Positions 6,129-15,158 of a stretch of 64,000 bases of DNA are shown in pieces. Below the pieces are notes generated by a model. It made no database searches, had not been told where the DNA came from, and saw only the letters and a program-made list of their open reading frames with translations. Position 1 is the first letter of the stretch. Each line of letters opens with the position of its first letter. Location of the stretch: assembly GCA_016870355.1 (NCBI GenBank), contig VGBR01000004.1, positions 1-64,000 of the forward strand, in the 5' to 3' direction. Source of the stretch: Actinomycetota bacterium. Lineage in GTDB: Bacteria > Actinomycetota > Acidimicrobiia > IMCC26256 > PALSA-555. The position numbers and the translations under genes were made by a program.

Positions 6129-8392
6129 CGCTCGGCGCGGTCAGCGCCACGCTTGTGGTCGCGTTCGGCCGCGTGTTCGCGACCGGCGACTACGTGCTCC
6201 CCCTCCTCCTCGCCGCGCTCCTTCCGCACGCGATCTGTGCACTGACGCGGTGGCGCGGACTCAGCAGCGCGGCGTCGATCGGCGCGTCGACTGCGGGGCT
6301 GCTCGTGCTGTTGATCGTGACGGTGCCGGACGTGATCACCGATCTCGGCGGCCGGCTCAGCGGCGGGTGGCGTGTGATCACGGTCGACGAAGTGCCGATC
6401 CGCGCCACCCATGGTGCAGTGCTGTTGGCGGCGATCGTCGTGTGGATCGCAGCTGTGGCCGCCGACGAGCTCGCGTTCCGACGCCAGGCGTCACTGGGCG
6501 CACTCGCGCCGGGCTTGATGGTCCTCATCTGGATCGCGGCGCTCGGCCTCGACGACGGCCAATGGGTGGTCGTGGCGGCGTTCGGTGCCTGTGCGAGCGT
6601 GTTCCTCGGATTCCAGCACCAGGTCCTGCTCGAGCATCGGCGCACCCGTCTCGGACCGCGGCGGGTGGTCGACGCACCCCGTTTCCTTGCGGCGGGCGCG
6701 GTCACTGCCGTCGTTGCGATCGGCCTCGGGGTAGCTGCCGCGCCCGTGCTGCCTGGTGGCGACAAGCCCTTGTTCGAGACGTCGGGCAGCGGCCGCGAAA
6801 ACTCGGGCGACAGCTATCGCACCAGCGTGCCGCCGCTGCTCGATGTGGGCGACAAGCTCCGTCTCGGCGACGAACAGGTCCTCTTCTCGGTCGAGGCTGA
6901 GCGCGAGGACTACTGGCGGATCGTCGCACTCGATAAGTACCGCTCGGTCGGCGGCGGGCAATGGACCCTCACCGCCGAAGGCGACGAGCGCGTCGCCGAG
7001 GGCCTCGACGAGTCCGACGCCGAGTTCCCGCTCGAGCAGCATTTCCGGATCCGCGGCTTGAGCGAGCGGTGGATGCCCGCCGCGTTCGAGCCCGTCGAGG
7101 TGAGCACCTCGGACGTCCTGGTGGTGCGCTCGTCATCCACGCTGGTGACGCTCGAAGACAGTGTCTTCGGGATGCGCTACACGGTGATCTCCAACGCGCC
7201 GACATTGGCGTTGGACGACAGTGCAGCCGCCCGCAGTGACGACCCCGTTCCTGACGAGCTGCGCGAGTTCACCGATCTGCCGGGCGACTTCCCGGCGAGC
7301 GTGATCGAGCAAGCCGAGCTCATCACGGCTGGTCTGGCCACGCCTTACGAGCGTGCGTTGGCACTGCGCGAGTTCTTCCGCGACGGATCCTTCACCTACG
7401 ACCCGAGCGTCGAGTTCGGCGACGACGAAGCGGCCATCGTGAGCTTCTTGGAGAGCAAGAACGGGTACTGCGTGCAGTTCGCGAGCGCGTACGCCACAAT
7501 GGCCCGCGCGATCGGCATCCCGGCGCGCGTCGCAGTCGGGTTCACCCCTGGCACGCTCGAAGACGGCGTCTACAAGGTGACGAACCACGACGCGCACGCG
7601 TGGCCCGAGGTGTGGCTCGGCGAATCGATCGGTTGGACGCACGCGTTCGACCCGACGCCGCCGAGCGCGAGTGCACCCGGCGGCAGCGACCTGCCCGGCG
7701 AACCCGAGGCGACCACCGCTCCCGTCACACCTACGACGACGGTGACGTCGCCAACCACCGGGTCGACCACCGTGACTTCCCCACCGTCGACCACACCGGT
7801 CACCGGCACCGACGGCGGCGTCACTGTGGATCCCGACCCGAACACGACCGATGAGGGCGCAGGGGGGGTCCCGTGGTTCGCGGCCGTGGTGCTCGCGGTG
7901 CTCGTGCTCATCCTCGGTCCGATCGCGATCGTGCTCGGCTTGAAGGCGAGTCGACGTTCGCGTCGGCGTCGTCACGCCGACCCCGCGGTGGCGATCACCG
8001 GCGCGTGGGCCGAAGCGGTCGACGACCTCACCGACCATCGCCACGCGTGGGCCCCGTCGAGCACGCCGCTCGAGGTCGCACGGCAGGTTCCCGTACGTGC
8101 AGGTGACACGACGGCCGAACCGCTGCGCGCGCTTGCCGATGCATACGGAGCAGTGCGCTACGGGGCGGCTCAGCCCGATCCCGATGAAGTCGACGACGTC
8201 TGGGATCACGTCGACACCCTCCATCGCGAGCTCGGCCGTTCACTCGGCTTCGTCGGACGGCTGCGCGCCCGCATGGATCCGTCGACGCTGCGTCGCCGCG
8301 AACCGGTGTCGTCGGGAGTGGGGCGCGCCTCGCCTCAGGAACCAGACCCGGCGGGGTGGTCGAAACCCCGCAAGCCCTCCACGAACGACTGA
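6065..8392 (+). CDS. Transglutaminase-like membrane protein (TgpA family)
   Basis: The 775-residue protein starts with about six membrane segments (residues 15-230), has a large extracytoplasmic region, and a transglutaminase-like core with the triad Cys in NGYCVQFASAYATMAR (near 469), His in NHDAHAWPEV (near 510) and Asp in AFDPTPPS. A threonine/proline-rich linker and another membrane segment (FAAVVLAVLVLILGPIAIVL) follow, then a cytoplasmic tail resembling DUF4129. This is the architecture of TgpA. Starts at 6065 or 6098 both overlap the DUF58 gene. The 3' end overlaps the convergent MerR gene by 58 bases, which is unusual for this compact genome and suggests read-through interference. Confidence 0.92.
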   Translation: MESLRLPKLTAMEPRQLPVVVALGAVSATLVVAFGRVFATGDYVLPLLLAALLPHAICALTRWRGLSSAASIGASTAGLLVLLIVTVPDVITDLGGRLSGGWRVITVDEVPIRATHGAVLLAAIVVWIAAVAADELAFRRQASLGALAPGLMVLIWIAALGLDDGQWVVVAAFGACASVFLGFQHQVLLEHRRTRLGPRRVVDAPRFLAAGAVTAVVAIGLGVAAAPVLPGGDKPLFETSGSGRENSGDSYRTSVPPLLDVGDKLRLGDEQVLFSVEAEREDYWRIVALDKYRSVGGGQWTLTAEGDERVAEGLDESDAEFPLEQHFRIRGLSERWMPAAFEPVEVSTSDVLVVRSSSTLVTLEDSVFGMRYTVISNAPTLALDDSAAARSDDPVPDELREFTDLPGDFPASVIEQAELITAGLATPYERALALREFFRDGSFTYDPSVEFGDDEAAIVSFLESKNGYCVQFASAYATMARAIGIPARVAVGFTPGTLEDGVYKVTNHDAHAWPEVWLGESIGWTHAFDPTPPSASAPGGSDLPGEPEATTAPVTPTTTVTSPTTGSTTVTSPPSTTPVTGTDGGVTVDPDPNTTDEGAGGVPWFAAVVLAVLVLILGPIAIVLGLKASRRSRRRRHADPAVAITGAWAEAVDDLTDHRHAWAPSSTPLEVARQVPVRAGDTTAEPLRALADAYGAVRYGAAQPDPDEVDDVWDHVDTLHRELGRSLGFVGRLRARMDPSTLRRREPVSSGVGRASPQEPDPAGWSKPRKPSTND

Positions 8393-8790
8393 CGGTCGCG
8401 CGAGAACTCGCGCACATCGGCTTCGACGTCGGCCGCGATGCGATCGACCGCAACGAAGAGCGCAAGCTGCCCATGACGCAACGCGTCGAGGATCTGCCCG
8501 TCGTCTCGACACGCCCAGACGTGCTCGCCGTCGGTGACCACCTGCAACTCCCCGATGTCCTCACCCGCCGCGAGCAGCTCTCCCACCGCGCGTCGGACGC
8601 GTGTCATCGAAAGCCCGGCATCCAGCAACGACCGCACCATTCGCAGCACGACCAGATCACGGAACGAGTAGGGCCCGCCGCCGTCCGCGGGATCGGACTG
8701 CGGCACCACCAGCCCACACCGCTCCCAGTACTCGAGCTGCGCCGCGGAGCACCCGGCCAACCGTGCCGCCTGCTGACCGCTGAAGCCCAC
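8335..8790 (-). CDS. MerR family transcriptional regulator
   Basis: The 151-residue protein opens with a winged-helix DNA-binding domain of the MerR type: GFSGQQAARLAGCSAAQLEYWERCGLV, SFRDLVVLRMVRSLLDAGLSMTRVRRAV. The second half has no cysteine pair or recognised ligand domain. The GTG start is preceded by the palindrome GGGTGT-aca-ACACCC, whose centre supplies a TACAAC hexamer seven bases before the start. That arrangement suggests a leaderless, autoregulated gene. Its ligand and targets are not visible; the neighbouring DUF3040 gene is transcribed in the same direction. Confidence 0.88.
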   Translation of the reverse strand: MGFSGQQAARLAGCSAAQLEYWERCGLVVPQSDPADGGGPYSFRDLVVLRMVRSLLDAGLSMTRVRRAVGELLAAGEDIGELQVVTDGEHVWACRDDGQILDALRHGQLALFVAVDRIAADVEADVREFSRDRQSFVEGLRGFDHPAGSGS

Positions 8791-8793
8791 GTC

Positions 8794-8808
8794 GGGTGTT
8801 GTACACCC
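8794..8808 (-). promoter_or_regulatory. Palindromic operator overlapping the MerR -10 box
   Basis: GGGTGT-tgt-ACACCC is a perfect 6+6 inverted repeat ending five bases upstream of the start of the MerR gene. On the gene's strand it contains TACAAC, seven bases before the GTG. Binding by the MerR protein itself is the simplest reading, but it is inferred. Confidence 0.5.
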
Positions 8809-8839
8809 CCGCGACGGGTGCCGCGCTCAGAGAGCGGGC

Positions 8840-8871
8840 AGTGCAGCGGCGGCTGTGCCGACCGCTGCACT
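8840..8871 (-). terminator. Two-step hairpin downstream of the DUF3040 gene
   Basis: AGTGCAGCGG (8840-8849) pairs with CCGCTGCACT (8862-8871), with an inner GGC-tgt-GCC. It lies 41 bases past the DUF3040 stop and before the MerR promoter, so it probably ends the DUF3040 transcript. Confidence 0.5.
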
Positions 8872-8912
8872 TCCGAGAGCCCGACGCTTGCGAGGGCGAC
8901 CAGAAAAAGCGG

Positions 8913-9296
8913 TCAGGAAGGGTCTTCGTCGTCTCGCTGCCAGCGGTCGCGCCCGCGCCGTCCGGCATTGCCGAACATCCCCTTGAGCGCCCCGCCGCGG
9001 TTCGCGCTCAGCGACTCCAGTCCGGCGCGCCCCATCTTGCGCACGTGGTGCTCGATCACCAGCAGGCAGGCCAGCATGGCGAGGAAGCCGAGCACCGCCA
9101 GCGGCAGCACACTGGTGAACGTGGTGACGAGGAGCACGAGGCCGACGATCAGCCCGAGCACGGCGTACTTGATCATCCGCGCCGAGTGCCGGTACAGGGT
9201 CGTGTCCGACACCTGCTGCACGAGCTTCGGGTCGGTGACCGAGAGGTTGGCCTCGATCTCCCGAAGGATGCGTTGTTCGTCCTCGGACAGCGGCAT
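8913..9296 (-). CDS. DUF3040 membrane protein
   Basis: The 127-residue protein begins with MPLSEDEQRILREIEANL, the signature start of the actinobacterial DUF3040 family, followed by a short soluble helix, two adjacent membrane segments (about residues 44-83) and a basic, glycine-rich tail (GNAGRRGRDRWQRDDED). The function is unknown; in many actinobacteria the gene lies near mraZ and dinB, as here. The ATG is fixed by the conserved N-terminus. Confidence 0.92.
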   Translation of the reverse strand: MPLSEDEQRILREIEANLSVTDPKLVQQVSDTTLYRHSARMIKYAVLGLIVGLVLLVTTFTSVLPLAVLGFLAMLACLLVIEHHVRKMGRAGLESLSANRGGALKGMFGNAGRRGRDRWQRDDEDPS

Positions 9297-9402
9297 GAAA
9301 GGGCTCGTTCGGTGTGCGAGATCGGATCGTGCGACCCGGCGCGCCATTGTCGCGCACCAATGGCCTGGTCTCAACGCGAGGCGACCGGCCGACTGGTACG
9401 CC

Positions 9403-10455
9403 TCAAGGGCCGATCGGTGTGAGCACGCCGCCCGCGGCCGACGACCGGTACGCGGCATCAACCACATGGTGTGCGCGGAGCGCGATCGACGCGTCGGGCC
9501 AGCCTTGCTTGCCACCGGCCGTAATCCCGTCGAGGAACGCCTTGGTCGGTACCGCGTACTGCACGATCGGCGCGAGGTACTCGGCCGGCACGTCGAGCTG
9601 CCGCTCCCACGTGGGCAGCTCGCCGGGCACGAGAGTCTCCCCCTGACTCGTCTCGATGTGCAGCGGCCCGAGGTGATCGTCGTCGGCCCACAGGTACGCG
9701 TCTTCGCAGAACATTTCGAGCCGTCGGCTCGAGCTCCGGCTGAGGATCTGATGCCAGACGCTCAGCAACGTCGCGTGCGAGCCGTCCGGATATCCGAGCG
9801 TGAGGACCGCCACGTCGTCGATCCCGGGATGACCGAAGCGCATTGCCGTCTCCGCTCGCACCGACGCCGGCGGTCCGAGGATCCACGCCAGCACATCGAC
9901 GTCGTGGATCGAATGCTCGAGCAGCGTCCCGCCCCCGGCCTTGGCGACGTCGGCCCGCCATTCGGACGCGTACTGACCCTGGGTCGGGAAGAACTGGTCG
10001 TCGCGCAGCGAGGTCGCGAGCGGCCGCCCGTACGCCCCAGACGCGACGGCATCAGCGGTCGCCGCGAACACGGGGGCGTGCCTGAGGACCAGGCCGACCT
10101 GGTGTGGCACCTGCTCCAGGAGCGCCGCTACGACCTCACATTCGGCGAGCGTCGGCGCGAGCGGCTTCTCACAGAACACCGCGCGACCACCGTCGACCGC
10201 GGCCTGCACCACTGCCCGGTGCTCGGCGGTCCAGGTGCACACCCAGACCACGTCGACCGCGTCGACCAACGCCTCGAGATCCGTGCCGGAGATGGCGCCG
10301 TGCGGCTCGGCCATGCGGGCCGCCCGCTCACCGTCGATGTCGCAGGTGTGCGTGACGGCAGCGTCAACCAGCCCCGCCCGGATGACGGCGCGCAGCGCAA
10401 CCGAGTGCACCATCCCGATGAACCCGCACCCGACGAGCCCGATGTGCAACGTCAC
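9403..10455 (-). CDS. Gfo/Idh/MocA family NAD(P)-dependent oxidoreductase
   Basis: The 350-residue protein has an N-terminal Rossmann fold with GLVGCGFIGMVHS (residues 6-18), the family's FCEKPLAPTLAECE block near residue 94 that carries the catalytic lysine of the EKP motif, and a C-terminal alpha/beta domain including GGGTLLEHSIHDVDVLAWILGP. Members oxidise or reduce sugars and inositols; the substrate cannot be told here. The GTG start overlaps the dinB stop by four bases, so it is the third gene of a NUDIX-dinB-oxidoreductase operon. Confidence 0.9.
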   Translation of the reverse strand: MTLHIGLVGCGFIGMVHSVALRAVIRAGLVDAAVTHTCDIDGERAARMAEPHGAISGTDLEALVDAVDVVWVCTWTAEHRAVVQAAVDGGRAVFCEKPLAPTLAECEVVAALLEQVPHQVGLVLRHAPVFAATADAVASGAYGRPLATSLRDDQFFPTQGQYASEWRADVAKAGGGTLLEHSIHDVDVLAWILGPPASVRAETAMRFGHPGIDDVAVLTLGYPDGSHATLLSVWHQILSRSSSRRLEMFCEDAYLWADDDHLGPLHIETSQGETLVPGELPTWERQLDVPAEYLAPIVQYAVPTKAFLDGITAGGKQGWPDASIALRAHHVVDAAYRSSAAGGVLTPIGP

Positions 10456-11669
10456 GCGTCGCGCTCGCTGCGCGTGCGGACCAATCGGGCCGGCATCACT
10501 GCCTCGTCGCCGTAGCGCGCTCGAACCCGGTCGACACTGCGTTCGAGGTCGCCGCGATCGCGGCGCGTCTTTTCGCTGCCGCGAGGGCTCTCCGCGTCAT
10601 CCAGCCCGAACGCTTCCTGGACCGCGACTGCCTCTTGCAGCTGCGACACCGAGAGACCGAGAAGACGGAGGCCGGCGCCGAGGTCAACCGCCCGCAACAG
10701 CTCGGTGCCAATGCGCGCGAAGTCGGCCGCGAGGTCGGTCGGCTCAGCGATCGTCCGGGAGCGCGTGATCGTCTTGAAGTCGCCGTAGCGGAGCTTCAGA
10801 TGGACGGTACGACCGGCGAGGCCTGCTCTGCGCAACCGTGATGCGACTTTGTCGGCGAATCGGAGCACCTCGCGTTCGAGGATCGTGCGATCCACCACGT
10901 CGCGCGGAAAGGTCTCTTCGTGACCGACCGACTTGGCCCGCCGTTCGGTCTCGACGCCACGATCGTCGTGGTTCCAGGCGAGTGCATGGAGGTGTCGACC
11001 ATGCGCGTCGCCGACCGCACGGGTGAGCGTCTCCTCGGGTAGCGCAGCCAGGTCGCCGATGGTGCGGATGCCGAAGCGATCGAGACGCTTCCGGGTCGCG
11101 GGTCCGACTCCCCAGAGCCGTTCGACCGGGAGCGGATGGAGGAACTCGAGCTCCTTGCCGGATTCGACGACGATGAGACCGTCGGGCTTCGAGAGGTCGC
11201 TCGCGATCTTGGCGAGGAACTTCGTGGTGGCGACGCCAACCGACGCGGTCAGTCCAGTGTCGTCACGCACACGCGCCTTGATGGCCACTGCGATCTCCGG
11301 ACCAGTGCCATGCAGACGACGGGCACCGTGGACGTCGAGGAACGCTTCGTCCATCGACAGCGGCTCGACCAGCGGTGTGAACGACCGCAGGATGCCCATG
11401 ACGTCATGGCTGGCCTCTTCGTAGCGCTCGAAGCGCGGCGCGAGGAACACCCCTTCGGGACAGGCGCGCCGGGCGCGACCCATGGGCGTCGCTGAGTACA
11501 CGCCGAAGCGCCGGGCTTCGTAGCTTGCCGCGGCCACGACACCGCGGGGACCCAGGCCACCGACGATGACGGGTCGACTCTGGAGCGAAGGGTCGTCGAG
11601 CTGCTCGACCGACGCGTAGAAGGCGTCGAGGTCGACATGCAGGATTGCCGGTTCGGTGCCCTCGCTCAC
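10452..11669 (-). CDS. dinB: DNA polymerase IV (DinB)
   Basis: The 405-residue protein is a Y-family polymerase. ILHVDLDAFYASVEQ at residues 9-23 provides the first catalytic Asp (D13), the steric residues Y18 and YEARRFGVYSATPMGRARRACP follow, and SMDEAFLDV at 105-113 provides the D-E pair. A helix-hairpin-helix (LWGVGPATRKRLDRFGIRTIGDLA) and little-finger region complete it. It performs error-prone translesion synthesis. The GTG overlaps the NUDIX stop (GTGA), which is why this start is preferred to longer readings. No clear C-terminal clamp-binding peptide is visible. Confidence 0.95.
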   Translation of the reverse strand: MSEGTEPAILHVDLDAFYASVEQLDDPSLQSRPVIVGGLGPRGVVAAASYEARRFGVYSATPMGRARRACPEGVFLAPRFERYEEASHDVMGILRSFTPLVEPLSMDEAFLDVHGARRLHGTGPEIAVAIKARVRDDTGLTASVGVATTKFLAKIASDLSKPDGLIVVESGKELEFLHPLPVERLWGVGPATRKRLDRFGIRTIGDLAALPEETLTRAVGDAHGRHLHALAWNHDDRGVETERRAKSVGHEETFPRDVVDRTILEREVLRFADKVASRLRRAGLAGRTVHLKLRYGDFKTITRSRTIAEPTDLAADFARIGTELLRAVDLGAGLRLLGLSVSQLQEAVAVQEAFGLDDAESPRGSEKTRRDRGDLERSVDRVRARYGDEAVMPARLVRTRSERDA

Positions 11670-12163
11670 GTGGCGCGGCGCACGGAGAGCGCCTCGTGAC
11701 TCGAACCGTGCACGTCGTAGCGGTAGCCGCGGGGCGCGGTCGGTCCCCAGCGTTCGGCGAGCCATTCGCACAACGGCTCGTGCACCCAACGAGCGCCCGG
11801 TGCGAGCCGCACCAGACATTCGTCGATCGGGAGGAACTGCGCCTCGACGACGATGCCGTCGGGATCCTCGACTCGCAGGTCACCCTCATAGGTGACGGCG
11901 CGATGGATCTCCGCGCGCAGGATCCATCCGAGTTCGACGGCTTCGCACACCACCTCGTAGAGCGGGCCTTCCCACTCCGTGACGCGCAACCCGGTCTCTT
12001 CCTCGACTTCTCGCGTCAGGCCCTCGAGGAGCGAATCATCCTCCGCGTCGATCACACCGCCCGGGGTGCTCCATTCCTCGCGTCCGCCCCGACGCACGTT
12101 GCGCACGAGGAGCACTCCGTCAGATGCTTCGACGAGGGCACCGGCCACGAGCCACTCCCGCAT
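11666..12163 (-). CDS. NUDIX hydrolase
   Basis: The 165-residue protein has a Nudix box, GGVIDAE...REVEEETGL at residues 35-59, with the REVEEETG helix intact but one extra residue in the loop before it. Nudix enzymes hydrolyse nucleoside diphosphate derivatives. Being first in an operon with dinB suggests a nucleotide-pool or mutation-avoidance role (inference). A TATCCT hexamer ends seven bases before the ATG, predicting a leaderless transcript, and the gene overlaps dinB by four bases. Confidence 0.88.
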   Translation of the reverse strand: MREWLVAGALVEASDGVLLVRNVRRGGREEWSTPGGVIDAEDDSLLEGLTREVEEETGLRVTEWEGPLYEVVCEAVELGWILRAEIHRAVTYEGDLRVEDPDGIVVEAQFLPIDECLVRLAPGARWVHEPLCEWLAERWGPTAPRGYRYDVHGSSHEALSVRRAT

Positions 12164-12233
12164 GTGGCTCAGGATATGACCCGGCTGTGACACGTTCGAT
12201 GCCACGCCACAGCCGCCCCGTACCATCACCACT

Positions 12234-12509
12234 GTGAACGAGCCGGTCGGTCGTGAAGCGCCGCCCACCATGCCCTCGCGCACCGCGTTCCTGCTCGCGT
12301 TCGGCAGCGTCATCGTCGCCGGCGTCCTCGGCGGCATCATCGGCTACGGCGTCGCCGACCTCGACTGCGAGCGCAACTGCGACCCGAACCGGCTGCTCGC
12401 AACGGTCCTCGGTGCAGCGTTCGGCGCCCTCGGCGTCGGAATCGTCGCAGTCCTCGTCCTGCGCGCCATGTCCGAATGGCGACGCGGTAAGAACCCTTCG
12501 TCGAACTAG
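12234..12509 (+). CDS. Small two-helix membrane protein
   Basis: The 91-residue protein has two strong membrane segments (TAFLLAFGSVIVAGVLGGIIGYGVA and LLATVLGAAFGALGVGIVAVLVL) joined by a short loop with two cysteines (DLDCERNCDPN), and a basic cytoplasmic tail. I do not recognise a family. TACCAT lies seven bases before the GTG, so the mRNA may be leaderless. The stop codon overlaps the stop of the convergent PIG-L gene within a CTAG palindrome. Confidence 0.75.
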   Translation: MNEPVGREAPPTMPSRTAFLLAFGSVIVAGVLGGIIGYGVADLDCERNCDPNRLLATVLGAAFGALGVGIVAVLVLRAMSEWRRGKNPSSN

Positions 12510-13225
12510 GCGCCGAAGGACACTCGCCGGAACGCTTCGGCGTACGCCACACCCGCACCGAGACCGGCTTGCTCGGCGCTGGTGCGGAGGAACTCCCGGA
12601 ACCACTCCCCGGTCTCGGTGAGCTGGCTCTGGTGGCAGAAGAGCGCGTCGATCTTGCGCTCCAACGTGTCACTGATGTCGACCCAGCAATTCGGTTCGAG
12701 CGTGCCCGACAGGTAGACGGCGCCGACGTGGTGCACGTCGAGCCCTTCGGCGCGGTGCTCGGGGAAGTAATGAGGGTTGCCGGCGGCGGGAGCGACGGCG
12801 TCGAGCGTCGCCCAGCCCGTGACTCGGTGATCGCGGTGGTTGAAGTATGCGTCTCCGAAGAGCACGGCCATCGGGTCAGGACACAGGACGATCTCGGGCT
12901 TCACCTCGCGCACGCAGCGAACGATCGAACCGACGAGATCCCGGTTGTCGTTGATCTCGCCGTCGCCGTAGTCGAGGTGGAAGTGGTCGACGAAGCCGAG
13001 CTTGGCTGACGCGGCTTCGGTCTCCTCGATGCGGATGCGCGCGAGCTCGTCGAGGTCAGCGTCGGGGTCGTTGGTGCCCTTCTCCCCGCGAGTGGTGATG
13101 AGCACCCACACCGACGTGCCGGCGTCGGCCCAGCGGGCCAGCGTGCCGCCCGCGGAGATCTCGGGGTCGTCCGGGTGGGCGTAGACGGCAAGTGCCCGCG
13201 CGGGGGCGTCGGTGATCAGCGTCAT
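12506..13225 (-). CDS. PIG-L family deacetylase
   Basis: The 239-residue protein has the zinc site of the LmbE/PIG-L family: AVYAHPDDPEISAGGTLARW at residues 13-32 (HPDD) and FNHRDHRVTGWATLDAV near 145-160 (HxxH-type third ligand). Members remove acetyl groups from N-acetylglucosaminyl compounds; in actinobacteria several act in mycothiol biosynthesis or conjugate turnover (MshB/Mca). The exact substrate is uncertain. The ATG overlaps the threonine aldolase stop (ATGA). Confidence 0.9.
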   Translation of the reverse strand: MTLITDAPARALAVYAHPDDPEISAGGTLARWADAGTSVWVLITTRGEKGTNDPDADLDELARIRIEETEAASAKLGFVDHFHLDYGDGEINDNRDLVGSIVRCVREVKPEIVLCPDPMAVLFGDAYFNHRDHRVTGWATLDAVAPAAGNPHYFPEHRAEGLDVHHVGAVYLSGTLEPNCWVDISDTLERKIDALFCHQSQLTETGEWFREFLRTSAEQAGLGAGVAYAEAFRRVSFGA

Positions 13226-14271
13226 CGATCGAGTGCGCGCAGCGCAGCGATCGCACGGTCGATGCCCGGGTCGTCGACGTCCTTGTGCGTCACGAACCTC
13301 ACGGTACGTGCGTCGATGGTGCCGCACCGCACTCCCTGCTCTTCCAGGCGGGTGACGATCTTGTCGGGCAGGTCCTGGACTGGCGCACACACGATGTTCG
13401 TCTGCACTGCACTCGGGTCGATGCTCCCGGGGAACTGGTCGGCCAGCGCTTCGGCGAGTCGACGGGCTCGGCCGTGGTCCTCGGCGAGCCGGTCGACCAT
13501 CTGCTCGAGCGCAACGATTCCAGCCGCGGCCAGCACCCCCACCTGGCGCATCGCTCCGCCCATGCGAGCGCGTTCGTCGCGGGCTGCGGTCATGACATCG
13601 AGCGATCCGCACAGCAGCGAACCGACCGGCGCGGACAGCCCTTTCGACAGACAGAACATCACGGTGTCGCATCCCGTTGCGAGGTCCGCCGGGGATGCGC
13701 CGACGGCCACCGCCGCGTTCCAGATGCGCGCGCCGTCGCAATGCACTCGGAGGCCGTGACGCCGCGCGGTCGCGGCCACTGCGTCGACGTCCTCGGCGCG
13801 CCACGGTCGCCCGCTGTCCGGCATGTGCGTGTTCTCGATCGAGATCGCCGAAAGCGGCGGCAGGTGGTGCGCCTGATCGGCAACCGCGTCCTCGATCTGC
13901 TGCGCGGTCAGGACCCCACTCGGATCCGCGAGCGGCCGCAGCTGCACGCCGGCATTGCGAGCCGCGGCGGCTCCTTCGTAGCGGTACACGTGAGCACGTT
14001 CCGGGCACGCGACCTCAGTGCCGACCCGAGTGATGAGCCGCAGCGCGAGCTGGTTGGCCATCGTGCCGGATGGAACGAAGAGGGCGGCGTCCTTGCCCAG
14101 CAACCCCGCAGCCAACGCTTCCAGGCGATTGACGGTCGGGTCCTCCCCGTACACGTCGTCACCGACCTCGGCGTCGGCCATCGCACGCCGCATCTCGGGA
14201 GTTGGCGTCGTGACGGTGTCAGAGCGCAGATCGACCCAGCCGTCATCGGCACGTTCAGCCATGCTTCGCAC
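13222..14271 (-). CDS. ltaE: Low-specificity L-threonine aldolase
   Basis: The 349-residue PLP enzyme matches beta-eliminating lyases of the threonine aldolase type: [20 protein letters not shown] at the start, [29 protein letters not shown] (phosphate binding), [17 protein letters not shown] (the Asp that pairs with the pyridine N) and the Schiff-base lysine in [12 protein letters not shown]. It cleaves L-threonine or allo-threonine to glycine and acetaldehyde. It overlaps the tesB 3' end by 17 bases from the first ATG, or less from the second Met (MAERAD), and runs into the PIG-L gene. Confidence 0.93.
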   Translation of the reverse strand: MRSMAERADDGWVDLRSDTVTTPTPEMRRAMADAEVGDDVYGEDPTVNRLEALAAGLLGKDAALFVPSGTMANQLALRLITRVGTEVACPERAHVYRYEGAAAARNAGVQLRPLADPSGVLTAQQIEDAVADQAHHLPPLSAISIENTHMPDSGRPWRAEDVDAVAATARRHGLRVHCDGARIWNAAVAVGASPADLATGCDTVMFCLSKGLSAPVGSLLCGSLDVMTAARDERARMGGAMRQVGVLAAAGIVALEQMVDRLAEDHGRARRLAEALADQFPGSIDPSAVQTNIVCAPVQDLPDKIVTRLEEQGVRCGTIDARTVRFVTHKDVDDPGIDRAIAALRALDR

Positions 14272-15130
14272 GATCCTTGATCGGGCGCAGGAGGCCCTCT
14301 TGGATCACCGTGACCGCGACGATCCCGTCTTCGCGGAACACGTGGCCGACCGCGAGACCGCGAGCGTTCGACGCCGACGGGCTTTGCTGGTGGTACAGCA
14401 ACCACTCGTCGGCGCGGAACGGGCGGTGGAACCACATCGCGTGATCGAGGCTCGCCATCATGAACCGGCCGTCGTGGCCGATGGCGTGGGGCAAGGTCGC
14501 GGTGTCGAGCAGCGTGAGGTCCGATGCGTAGGCGACAACGCAAGCGTGCAACAGCGGATCGTCGGGCAGCGCACCATTCGTCTTGATCCACACGTCTTGG
14601 GTTGGTTCGCGCGGCGCGGGCTCCAACCAGTGCGGATCCTTCACCGGACGCGAGTCGATCGGGCGGTCGCGCACGAGCCATTCGACCATGCTCTCGCCGA
14701 GTCGCGGCAGGTAGGGCTCGAGCCGTTCGCGGAACGTCGGGAGCTCCTCCGGCGCCGGCACCGCGGGCATCTCCATCGAGTGGTCGGGGCCGTCCTCGAT
14801 GATCTGGAACGATGCGGCAAGGTTGAAGATCGCCTTGCCGTGTTGGATCGCGACGACGCGGCGCGTCGTGAACGATTGCCCGTCGCGGATGCGGTCGACC
14901 TCGAAGATCACCGGGATGTTGGGATCGCCGGGCCGCAAGAAGTATGAGTGGAGCGAGTGGACGGGACGATCGTCGCTCACCGTGCGGCCGGCGGCGATGA
15001 GTGCTTGCGCGGCGACCTGACCGCCGAAGATGCGTTGCCGGTCCTCGTCGGGGCTCACGCCGCGAAAGAGGTTCTCCTCGAGCGCCTCCAGCTCCAACAG
15101 GTCGAGAAGATCGTCGAGCGGTGTTCCCAT
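14255..15130 (-). CDS. tesB: Acyl-CoA thioesterase II (TesB)
   Basis: The 291-residue protein is a double hot-dog thioesterase: [17 protein letters not shown] and [33 protein letters not shown] in the first half, and [35 protein letters not shown] in the second, which supplies the catalytic Asp of the D-T-Q set. It hydrolyses medium- and long-chain acyl-CoAs to free acid and CoA. It lies 28 bases after the phosphofructokinase gene and overlaps ltaE, so the four minus-strand genes 12.5-16.2 kb are probably one operon. Confidence 0.94.
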   Translation of the reverse strand: MGTPLDDLLDLLELEALEENLFRGVSPDEDRQRIFGGQVAAQALIAAGRTVSDDRPVHSLHSYFLRPGDPNIPVIFEVDRIRDGQSFTTRRVVAIQHGKAIFNLAASFQIIEDGPDHSMEMPAVPAPEELPTFRERLEPYLPRLGESMVEWLVRDRPIDSRPVKDPHWLEPAPREPTQDVWIKTNGALPDDPLLHACVVAYASDLTLLDTATLPHAIGHDGRFMMASLDHAMWFHRPFRADEWLLYHQQSPSASNARGLAVGHVFREDGIVAVTVIQEGLLRPIKDRAKHG

Positions 15131-15158
15131 CAGCCCTCACCGCCCGCGCCGTCGCGCC

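Noticed and set aside
9343-9364. GCCATTG-N8-CAATGGC hairpin as a terminator after the oxidoreductase gene
   Set aside because: Only seven base pairs with an eight-base loop and no T run; too weak to list as a feature.
8356-10515. 719-residue plus-strand frame across MerR, DUF3040 and oxidoreductase genes
   Set aside because: It is antisense to three well-supported genes and shows only arginine/alanine-rich low-complexity sequence.
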